A stretch of 39,046 nt of DNA from a virus. The stretch lies in IMG/VR virus record IMGVR_UViG_3300005253_000345, positions 1 through 39,046 of that record; one strand, 5' to 3'. Under the pieces are notes generated by a model. The model made no database searches, was not told the origin of the DNA, and saw nothing but the letters and a program-made list of their open reading frames with translations. Shown piece after piece: positions 14,338 through 21,131 of the stretch. Numbering within the stretch: the first letter of the stretch is position 1; each line of letters begins with the position of its first letter. A program made the position numbers and the translations under genes.

Positions 14338-14365
14338 CCCCGTGTTTGTATTTCAGGAGGTAACC

Positions 14366-14953
14366 ATGAGCACCGACAAAGTTCTACGAGACGTAGCCGT
14401 CCAGGATGTACGCAATGCTGTAGTCACGGAAATGTACCGCGCTGTCGAAATGCACGGGTGGTTTGTGAGCAAGCACCATGCCTTGGGTGTGCTTCTGGAG
14501 GAGTGGGACGAACTGAAAGAAACCATTACCCACGACGAGTCACCCGAGCGCATCTACGAGGAAGCCATTCAGGTGTCGGCCATGGCCATGGAAATCGCCG
14601 TAATGTATGGCCCGACTGTCATAGACAACCCCAACCATACGCCTCCCCCTTCAGGCGCTGTCACCGCCGTTCCTGAGCCACTTCGCTCTACGGGACAGCC
14701 AGGGGCCTTAAAACGCATTTTCGTTTACCCCCTACTGAGACGCCTTTTCCCGTCGCAAACGGCAAACTCAAGGGAGAAACCCGGCGCAGACCACGAGTAC
14801 GAGTGGGTCTGTCCTTACTGTGAAGGCAGAGTCACTATGCTCATGAGCCAAGAGGAATTCGAGTATGCTGTGGACAACGGAGGTTGGCGGTGTCCAGTTA
14901 GCCGTCTCTGCAACGAGCTAATGCAACCAGTCGAGGAGAACACCAATGCCTAA
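14366..14953 (+). CDS. MazG-like nucleotide pyrophosphohydrolase with zinc ribbon
   Basis: 195 residues from ATG 14366 behind AGGAGGTAAC; the longer frame from 14342 has no site. Residues 20-82 match all-alpha MazG-like NTP pyrophosphohydrolases: HGWFVSKHHALGVLLEEWDEL (EE at 45-46, E49) and EEAIQVSAMAMEI (EE at 65-66) supply the metal-binding acidic residues. A Pro-rich linker (90-115) leads to a C-terminal zinc ribbon (CPYC 149-152; C176, C182). Activity on non-canonical or host nucleotides is typical of the family; the fused ribbon is unusual and may target the enzyme. Confidence 0.75.
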   Translation: MSTDKVLRDVAVQDVRNAVVTEMYRAVEMHGWFVSKHHALGVLLEEWDELKETITHDESPERIYEEAIQVSAMAMEIAVMYGPTVIDNPNHTPPPSGAVTAVPEPLRSTGQPGALKRIFVYPLLRRLFPSQTANSREKPGADHEYEWVCPYCEGRVTMLMSQEEFEYAVDNGGWRCPVSRLCNELMQPVEENTNA

Positions 14954-15182
14954 GTACCAGATGAAGTGTACTAACGGTCACCGTGAGGAAGTGCGAATGA
15001 GCTACGCGGAATACGACCGCTTCAAACAGGGGGAGGTCAACTTCTTCTGCACGAAGTCGTCGGATTGCCTAGCTCGCATGGACGTCGAGTTGACTACCAT
15101 TCCCCATGTCTTCGCCGTCAACGACAAGGACGTCCAGTTCAGCAAGAAGAAGTTCGGTATGGGGAACCTCACCGAAATTTAG
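14946..15182 (+). CDS. Small zinc-binding hypothetical protein, 78 aa
   Basis: Last rightward gene; ATG 14946 overlaps the previous gene by 8 bases behind GAGGAG. C8, H12, C35 and C41 (KCTNGH ... FFCTKSSDC) could bind zinc. The rest is charged and beta-rich. Its stop TAG (15180-15182) overlaps the stop of the last leftward gene (15179-15181), so the two transcription units collide here. Confidence 0.7.
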   Translation: MPKYQMKCTNGHREEVRMSYAEYDRFKQGEVNFFCTKSSDCLARMDVELTTIPHVFAVNDKDVQFSKKKFGMGNLTEI

Positions 15183-15406
15183 AGGACAACCTGAATCGCG
15201 CTTCCGAGCAAGCCACCAACGAGAATAGACGCAGAGAGCCAGCCCTTGCCATCGACTTTAATACGCAGGGTGCTGGCTTCTTTTTGTGCATTCACCAGGT
15301 AAGCGAAGCCCACCAACGTGATGTCTTTCAGGTCGGCGTTGTCATAGCCCTTGTCGGCTAGGTTCTGTTGGGCCTGGGTCATGGCTCGCTCGAAGTGGTT
15401 GGTCAT
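15179..15406 (-). CDS. Small protein with C-terminal hydrophobic segment, 75 aa
   Basis: Last leftward gene. The start ATG overlaps the preceding stop by one base (TAATG), with AAAGGG upstream. Residues 1-50 are soluble and charged; residues 55-75 (GWLSASILVGGLLGSAIQVVL) are one likely membrane helix at the very C-terminus. Such tail-anchored topology at the end of the late operon could be a holin-like or spanin-like lysis component, but no family match is seen. Confidence 0.65.
   Translation of the reverse strand: MTNHFERAMTQAQQNLADKGYDNADLKDITLVGFAYLVNAQKEASTLRIKVDGKGWLSASILVGGLLGSAIQVVL
15237..15285 (+). terminator. Rightward intrinsic terminator inside the last leftward gene
   Basis: AGCCAGC (15237-15243) pairs with GCTGGCT (15272-15278), with two more G-C pairs inside after a bulge, followed by TCTTTTT. 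It lies 55 bases past the last rightward stop, within the oppositely oriented coding sequence. It would end the early rightward transcript. The T-run also encodes Lys codons on the other strand. Confidence 0.55.
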
Positions 15407-15813
15407 TACTTACCCTTTAATAGCCTAGCCCGCAGTTCAGCGGGTACTTGTAGGGTTATGCCCTTCTGGGGTATGTAGTGAACCCCGTCGAGCATTTTAA
15501 TTCGTGCGTCGTCGTTGTCAAGGGCCTCGAGGACGCCGGCCATAAGGTCTTCGACGACTGCCATTTCTTCCTTGACAGCGGCAAACTGGGCAATGACTGG
15601 TTTCAAATTAGGCTCGTTGTCTGTCTTTTGCCCCATGGCTACCATTCGTTGGTACTGGACACGAATACCCTCACGACCGTAGTCTAGTTGAAACCACACG
15701 TCAAGTTGCACTGCAAAAGACACACCAGGTTCGGGTGCGTCAGACTCTATACCAGTATTTAATTCGGCCATAATTCGGGCATCTAGTGTTTTGTTTACCT
15801 CCATGTCTACCAT
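15406..15813 (-). CDS. Hypothetical late protein, 135 aa
   Basis: Start at 15813 behind GGGAG; an ATG at 15804 is a near alternative. The product is helical in the middle (PNLKPVIAQFAAVKEEMAVVEDLMAGVLEALD), possibly a short coiled coil, and acidic at the N-terminus. No motif is recognised. Small helical proteins at this end of late operons can be virion or lysis accessory factors; undecided. Confidence 0.75.
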   Translation of the reverse strand: MVDMEVNKTLDARIMAELNTGIESDAPEPGVSFAVQLDVWFQLDYGREGIRVQYQRMVAMGQKTDNEPNLKPVIAQFAAVKEEMAVVEDLMAGVLEALDNDDARIKMLDGVHYIPQKGITLQVPAELRARLLKGK

Positions 15814-16022
15814 CCCTCTCCCTTCAATGCTTGCCGTATGCTCCTGTCAGAGGCGTTATTGGCCTTCTTGGACTCATTATGTAGGACTTCGCTCCTAAGC
15901 TGTCGGCATACCCACAAGGCGACCTGAGCAGGGGTCGCGGGCTCACCCTCATTAAGAGACGCCAGGGCTTCAGTCACCTGCGCCCATTGTCGTGCATTCA
16001 GCGGTATGTTAAGGTCTTGCAT
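15807..16022 (-). CDS. Hypothetical late protein, 71 aa
   Basis: Overlaps both neighbours by a few bases (7 downstream, 14 upstream), as is usual in this operon. The product is helical, with the segment NARQWAQVTEALASLNEGEP and a basic C-terminal half. No cysteines, membrane span or known motif. Confidence 0.7.
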   Translation of the reverse strand: MQDLNIPLNARQWAQVTEALASLNEGEPATPAQVALWVCRQLRSEVLHNESKKANNASDRSIRQALKGEGW

Positions 16023-16902
16023 TACGTTCCTCTAGTATTAGTTTCATTGCCCCAAGCTCTTTTCGGGTGTCTTCAAGTCGAGTGTGTAACTGCCATATTG
16101 CACCCTCGTTCAGTGCAAAGCGAGGCTGGACCCGGAATAGAAATTGTCCCTTTTCGTCTTTTTCCCCCACTACACCAATCCGTTTCAGAGACTCGTAATT
16201 CGCATAGATAGGGGACATGAGCCTATCATACTTGTCAAGTACAATGCCCCTAATCGCAGTCTCTTTCTGCATAGTCCGTACCAGGGCTACATCATCCTCA
16301 GCGTCAAGTCCTACGGTAGTCGCAACGCCAAGATGTAATTCACCGTCGTCACCCTTGAGTATTAACCTTGTTACGGCGGCCCCTCCTGACCACGATTGTA
16401 TACAAAACAGGTTGTCGTTTGTATTTGCATTAGAAAGGTTGTTAGACCCGTCATGTTCAGCAGCAAATAGGTGGATAAGCCCAAGACTGCTTGGGGTGTC
16501 GGTAGTTTGTGCGACACCGCCATACACTTGCACGGAAAATGGTACGGGGCCGGCCGCTGCCGTACCTAGTACCTTTAGTGTCAAACCACCCCCTGTCGGT
16601 GACGCCATCTCAAAAGACATGAAATCATCAGTTTCGGCGTCGTTACCCCCGAAAGTAGCCGTTGATAGTCCGTGATCGACTAAATCAGATTTAAGTGCAA
16701 AGACTAGATTGGTAGCAGTTCTGTGATTTATGACTATCCCGGTCGTCATAGAGCCGTGGCCGAGGTCATTGATAGCCAGAATACCAGACGCTATGACGGT
16801 GTTGGCAGGAGGCGTAATGGTAATGTCTCCCCCCGACACGACAGTAATACCATCTACAGTCGCACCCCCCCCGCCCACGTATTGAATTCCGTTGCTGGCC
16901 AT
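16009..16902 (-). CDS. Tail appendage (fibre-like) protein, 297 aa
   Basis: Begins with a Gly/Val/Thr-rich stretch (GGGGATVDGITVVSGGDITITPP) and has beta-rich repeats up to about residue 190. Then comes GLDAEDDVALVRTMQKE and a conserved-looking C-terminal part (GVVGEKDEKGQFLFRVQPRFALNEGAIWQLHTRLEDTRKEL split over 231-285) ending in a helix. This layout is common in phage tail fibres or receptor-binding proteins, with a trimerising C-terminus. No endosialidase-type chaperone site is evident. Its position at the end of the tail block supports the call. Confidence 0.6.
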   Translation of the reverse strand: MASNGIQYVGGGGATVDGITVVSGGDITITPPANTVIASGILAINDLGHGSMTTGIVINHRTATNLVFALKSDLVDHGLSTATFGGNDAETDDFMSFEMASPTGGGLTLKVLGTAAAGPVPFSVQVYGGVAQTTDTPSSLGLIHLFAAEHDGSNNLSNANTNDNLFCIQSWSGGAAVTRLILKGDDGELHLGVATTVGLDAEDDVALVRTMQKETAIRGIVLDKYDRLMSPIYANYESLKRIGVVGEKDEKGQFLFRVQPRFALNEGAIWQLHTRLEDTRKELGAMKLILEERNARP

Positions 16903-16905
16903 CGC

Positions 16906-17985
16906 TTACAGCCTTGTAAGGACAAGCGTGAAGTCCCGGAATATTATGTTCCCTGCATCGCTCGCGTTGGCGACTGAGAAAGAAACTTGGTCGCCGTCTG
17001 CAATGGCTATAATCGACCCGCCGCTTAGGGAACCCACGTCGTTGGCCGAGAAAAAGCGACGAGTGTTGGTGCTAGTCTGGTGGACTGTCTGCACATGTAT
17101 GGAGAAGTCGAAGTTGTCGTTCGCTCCCACGATGGCAGCAGACGCCCACCAGTTAACCGAATACTGTCCCCCGGAGCCCACATTAGCTTTTAGCGTCGCT
17201 GGTTGGGCCGTAAAGCCCGTACCAGTAATGCCGAAGACCGCTGCAACCTCATACTCAGTGTCAGAAATAATGGCTTTGACTATGAAGTACCCCTCATAGG
17301 CCGCATTGGCGAGACTGGTTGAGTCCGTATGGACAATGACATCGCCGGTAGCGTACCCATGGTTCGTCGAAGTAGTTACCTCAATGTCTACGCCCGAATC
17401 GGCGCCATCAGCAATAGAGGCTATAGCTATGGCCGCATTGGCTCCCCCGCCATCAAATGTCCAGCCCGCCAGGTCGCCGGCGGCCATAGTGGTAATGCGG
17501 TAACCGTGGTCGTCGCCGTCACTGCTGTTGATGTCAAAGTCGACGCCGTTGTCTGTGTCAAACATTTCGGCGTGTAAGGTCTCGGTGCTGGCCTCAACGT
17601 GCCAGTTAGTGTCGTCATAGGCCACGAAGTCTATAACCTCGTTAGCCGCCAATGTTTCCAGGACATCGACGCCAGCGCCCAGGTTGTCACCAGACGCAGG
17701 GTACATTCGTAGGGTGTTTGCCCCGTTGTTGATGATGGTTACTTTACGGCCAGCGACGGCAGCAGGTAAAGTCACTGTGTCGTTAGCGAACGCGACTACG
17801 TCGACCTCGTTTATTTCGGACGTCAGTGCGCCGTTCCCCTGGGACTGGGACGTGGAAGCCGTGATGCCCGCCGTGACACTATGACGGAGGAAAACGCCGG
17901 TACCGAGAGCAACATCGCCCCCAATATTGCTTATGCCCCTAAGACGAGCGGCGATGCCCATGCGCAGACCAATATTGAGTGGCAT
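16906..17985 (-). CDS. Beta-rich tail/virion protein, 359 aa
   Basis: Start set at ATG 17985, which overlaps the preceding stop as TAATG; a TTG at 18000 is in frame but inside the upstream gene. The product is rich in Ala, Gly, Asp, Thr and Val with repeated strands, including VTIINNGANTLRMYPASGDNLGAG, a pattern often seen in phage tail and capsid-fibre proteins. A jelly-roll or carbohydrate-binding domain in the second half (about 180-359) is plausible. Probably exposed on the virion; exact role unknown. Confidence 0.6.
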   Translation of the reverse strand: MPLNIGLRMGIAARLRGISNIGGDVALGTGVFLRHSVTAGITASTSQSQGNGALTSEINEVDVVAFANDTVTLPAAVAGRKVTIINNGANTLRMYPASGDNLGAGVDVLETLAANEVIDFVAYDDTNWHVEASTETLHAEMFDTDNGVDFDINSSDGDDHGYRITTMAAGDLAGWTFDGGGANAAIAIASIADGADSGVDIEVTTSTNHGYATGDVIVHTDSTSLANAAYEGYFIVKAIISDTEYEVAAVFGITGTGFTAQPATLKANVGSGGQYSVNWWASAAIVGANDNFDFSIHVQTVHQTSTNTRRFFSANDVGSLSGGSIIAIADGDQVSFSVANASDAGNIIFRDFTLVLTRL

Positions 17986-18272
17986 TAGGCGGCCAGCCAA
18001 CTGACGCCGTCAGTCGAGACCGAGGCATCAATGCGAATCTTTCGGGGGTCAGTGACTGGGAGGGTTATGGTCTCCCCCGCAGCTAGGCCATCCGTGGGAA
18101 AGTTGTTACCATCTGTCGTCTCGTCGACAATGTAAATGACGCCGGTATTGGTGGTCTCGGCGGCAATAACAACTGCGCTGCACTCAATCTCTCGAGTCGT
18201 CAGCGCTTCAGGTGTACCCGCTGCGGCAACTGTCTTCGCGCCAACAGCTACTGCAATGCCTTCTTTAGCCAT
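17985..18272 (-). CDS. Small virion-like protein, 95 aa
   Basis: Ribosome site AAAGGA. Beta-rich and acidic, with TREIECSAVVIAAETTNTGVIYIVDE and LPVTDPRKIRID, a pattern seen in small phage decoration or tail-associated proteins. Translationally coupled to the next gene. No enzymatic motif. Confidence 0.6.
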   Translation of the reverse strand: MAKEGIAVAVGAKTVAAAGTPEALTTREIECSAVVIAAETTNTGVIYIVDETTDGNNFPTDGLAAGETITLPVTDPRKIRIDASVSTDGVSWLAA

Positions 18273-18320
18273 TTGAATTCCTTTCTAGTTCGTAGTCCCA
18301 ATGTACCACGCGTCACGAAT

Positions 18321-20246
18321 TTATGACGTGGGTGGCTTCTCTTGCATGAGGAAGTGGTAAGCCCGTACAGGCTGCTTCAATATGTCGTCGAACAACTCCA
18401 ACTCGACAGGAAAGCCAGGAATGACGAACACGGACTTTGCGGAGTCGAAGCGGTCAGTCAATGTGATGGCTTCCGAGTTTGAACGTAAGTCTTTAAGGAA
18501 GTCGGCCTCCCCCCGATTGGTAGTGACGACCGTGAAGTCGTACAGTGGCACGTTCTCGGGTTTTAGTATGCCCTCCAGGGAGAACGACAACAGGTCAACC
18601 CCGTCAAGGTTCGAGTTGCCGACCGTACCCGTGAAAGCAAGTTGAATTTTCTTACCTACGAATGTCTCAGGTACGGCAAATGTTTTCACCCCGTCCTCGC
18701 CAGAGGCCACCGTCCCAATTGACGTGAACACATTGACGCCGTCTTCGCGGGCTAGAATTTGCAGTGTCGCTGTGCTGCCAGCGCCGACCTTTTCCACAAT
18801 GGTACGCAGACGCCACCAGACCTTGTCCCAGGTAGGAAGTCCCGCGTCGAAGTAAGGAGTAAATACGCTCCAGGACGTTGCGTAGTCCGCACTGTCGGAC
18901 GTTGCGGGCCAGTCCTCAACCGGAACGCGCCGCCATGTAAACACACTTGACGCCTCAACAGTCATGTAGGCGAACGCTGCGCCCTCCCCTGGCAAACGCA
19001 ATACACCCAAGGACTCACCCACAGTGTCGGTAGGGGCCGAGAATTGTGCAAGCGTTGTCCAAGCTATTTCGCTGCCGCCCTTGTCAACTCCCTTCAATAC
19101 GTAGTGCCCCTTGGGAAGTCCGCCCGTCGGAGCCAGCGCCGTTACCTCCATGTGCACGTAGACGGCGTCGAATGTTGTGTCGATGCCGAATAGTTGACGT
19201 AGGTTTATGAGGTCTTTGAAATTGACGGGACGGCGCCGACTGCTAAATCGGGGGGAGCTGGGCAATATATTGAACTCCTCGAAGCCCGAAGCGACAAGTC
19301 GGAACAAGTCAGGGAAGTAGGCGTTAGCCAGCCATGCCTGTCCCCCGGTTGTAGCGGCGTGCTTGAAGTTATTGGACGAGGGTGCGCTTCTCCAATTCTG
19401 GTCAATTTCATGGGGCACGAAGGCACTGTCGAGAACGAAGATGTCTTCTTCGGTCGCAATAAACAGCAGCCCCGACACTACGAATAGGTTCGTGATGGGC
19501 TTACCGGAACCAACTGAAATAGCCTCCTCCCACGCAGACGCACCCACTGCACTAATGAAACTGATGGTATTGTCGTCATAGGCGGCCCACAGCCGGTTGC
19601 CCTGCTTTGCAAAGAATATGATTTTTTTGTTCGCGCCGCCAGGGTCCGCCGGACTACCATTCGGGGTAGCACCCGCCTCAAGTGTCGTGCCGTTCCAAGT
19701 CGAATACGTTGTGGCACCCCCTCGGGCTATGTAAAGGACGCCCTCGTATTCAACGCACTGCTTGAATGAGCCCGCACCAGCCGCGTTCTCCGTGGCGAGT
19801 GTCGTGTCATCCCATGAGTACAGTTCTGTACTCGTGAGCAAGTAGACCTTGTCTTCGTAGTAGATGTGCTGGAGGCCATGGCGGTTGATGGTGCCTGCGC
19901 CGACCGCGATGAGTTCCGGGCCATGCCGAATACGTCGGGAGACACTGGTGTCGCAGTTGACGCCCGCCTCGATGCGTTGGGACATGCCCGGCTCGTTGCC
20001 TGTAAATATGTGCATGCCGTCGCCCCATTCCCAGTTGGACTGCGCGAAAGCTAGACCCCGTTCCGCCGGGGAACTCTCGAAGGAAATTGAGGCAGCGTCA
20101 GTCTGGATGCGAGGGGTTATAGCCTCCTCGCGCCGTTGCCACTGGAGCCCGCCGTCTTTTGTCTTGAGCAAACGGAAGCGACGTTCCTCCGCAGGAGTAT
20201 CGTTGGACTTGATTTTGATGTGCCAGTCGCGGCTAGATTCCGCCAT
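18321..20246 (-). CDS. Large tail protein, propeller-like, 641 aa
   Basis: Start with AAGGGG upstream. Residues 110-340 contain repeated hydrophobic strands of the type YYEDKVYLLTSTELYSWDD, VEYEGVLYIARGG, NRLWAAYDDNTISFIS, VVSGLLFIATEEDIFVLD and GGQAWLANAYFPDLFRL, spaced about 40-50 residues. This suggests a beta-propeller. The C-terminal 250 residues are mixed beta. Proteins of this kind occur as tail hub or tail-tip components in podovirus-like phages. It lies directly after the adaptor-like gene, consistent with a tail/nozzle role. Family not identified with certainty. Confidence 0.6.
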   Translation of the reverse strand: MAESSRDWHIKIKSNDTPAEERRFRLLKTKDGGLQWQRREEAITPRIQTDAASISFESSPAERGLAFAQSNWEWGDGMHIFTGNEPGMSQRIEAGVNCDTSVSRRIRHGPELIAVGAGTINRHGLQHIYYEDKVYLLTSTELYSWDDTTLATENAAGAGSFKQCVEYEGVLYIARGGATTYSTWNGTTLEAGATPNGSPADPGGANKKIIFFAKQGNRLWAAYDDNTISFISAVGASAWEEAISVGSGKPITNLFVVSGLLFIATEEDIFVLDSAFVPHEIDQNWRSAPSSNNFKHAATTGGQAWLANAYFPDLFRLVASGFEEFNILPSSPRFSSRRRPVNFKDLINLRQLFGIDTTFDAVYVHMEVTALAPTGGLPKGHYVLKGVDKGGSEIAWTTLAQFSAPTDTVGESLGVLRLPGEGAAFAYMTVEASSVFTWRRVPVEDWPATSDSADYATSWSVFTPYFDAGLPTWDKVWWRLRTIVEKVGAGSTATLQILAREDGVNVFTSIGTVASGEDGVKTFAVPETFVGKKIQLAFTGTVGNSNLDGVDLLSFSLEGILKPENVPLYDFTVVTTNRGEADFLKDLRSNSEAITLTDRFDSAKSVFVIPGFPVELELFDDILKQPVRAYHFLMQEKPPTS

Positions 20247-20255
20247 GGAAACCCC

Positions 20256-21116
20256 TTAAACGTCGAATTGGTTGAACATGGAACCACGCCCGAGCATCTG
20301 AGACGTCATTGTCCAGGGAATTTCAGACCGCTTGTAGTGGAACAGCCTCTGGGCGAACCGGCCCTGGTTAAGCTGTAGCAGTCTCTCCAGCAGCGCCGTG
20401 TCGGTAACGAAGCCAACAGCCAGTTCGTTCTCCAGCATGTAGACAGCAGCCCGCGCTGTTAGCACCAGCAAGTCCTCACCGGCAGTGAAGTCGGCAAGGG
20501 CCATTTTCTTGTGACCGTATATGGCGAGGGTGCGAGCATCAAAGGGCTGCTCACCCAGGTGCAGCTTCACGACGCCGTCGCCGTCAGACACCCGGTTGTC
20601 CCAGTTGAATAGACGTACCTCTTGTTCGGTGTCCGCTGTCGAGACAATCTTGAGGTCACGGATTACGTTGCGGAAGAAGCCAGCGGCGCTCACGTCGTAG
20701 TCCATCTGCTGTGCTACCGTCGTGACGGTCGCCCTGGAAGGTATGAACAAGGATGGCCACACCAGGTCGATGGCCTCGTTGATTGCGTCTTCCTTCTCTA
20801 GCGCACCAAAGAGACGGTGAACCTCGTAGCCTGCACCACTCGCTACCTGGGCGCCGAACACACGAAGCATAGTCAGTGTGTCCACAGGCGTTCCAGTCAA
20901 CCCTGTGACATGGTCGGCCACACGTTCCTCATCTGTACCCGGCAAGAAGATAGATGTCTTCCGCTCGTTTAAGAAGAACCTGTCTACGTCCTCCTCACCA
21001 AATATGAGGTCAATTATGGTTGAGCCGTCGCCCGCGCCAATGGACGTGGTCGTGCCCTCGCGGTTGTCCCCCAGGTCTTTGCTAAGTTGTACTCGTGCTT
21101 CGTCTAAAGTTGCCAT
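20256..21116 (-). CDS. Head-tail adaptor-like virion protein, 286 aa
   Basis: The start MATLDEARVQLSKDLGD, then a segment with a diagnostic order (STIIDLIFGEEDVDRFF, then GYEVHRLFGALEKEDAINEAIDLVWPSLF near 97-126) resembles adaptor/connector-type virion proteins. In these a helical N-terminal part is followed by an AINxAI helix. The rest is mixed, ending in a helical region (LERLLQLNQGRFAQRLFHYKR). Likely joins portal and tail. The assignment is by pattern memory, not a search. Confidence 0.55.
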   Translation of the reverse strand: MATLDEARVQLSKDLGDNREGTTTSIGAGDGSTIIDLIFGEEDVDRFFLNERKTSIFLPGTDEERVADHVTGLTGTPVDTLTMLRVFGAQVASGAGYEVHRLFGALEKEDAINEAIDLVWPSLFIPSRATVTTVAQQMDYDVSAAGFFRNVIRDLKIVSTADTEQEVRLFNWDNRVSDGDGVVKLHLGEQPFDARTLAIYGHKKMALADFTAGEDLLVLTARAAVYMLENELAVGFVTDTALLERLLQLNQGRFAQRLFHYKRSEIPWTMTSQMLGRGSMFNQFDV

Positions 21117-21131
21117 GACTGTATTGTACCT

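Larger units (their letters stand above)
13923..14365. other. Stretch without a confident gene
   Basis: About 440 bases after the P2 terminator. No tRNA fold was found. Several overlapping open frames have protein-like stretches, but none has both a strong ribosome site and an acceptable composition over its whole length. The two candidates are listed separately. One frame (14021-14164, no ATG/GTG/TTG) ends in a stop that overlaps the GTG at 14161 as GTGA, which could mean a broken or frameshifted gene pair. Confidence 0.5.

Noticed and set aside
16009-16300. Self-cleaving endosialidase-type chaperone at the end of the tail appendage protein
   Set aside because: The expected catalytic Ser/Lys pattern was not found; only a general fibre-like C-terminus is visible.
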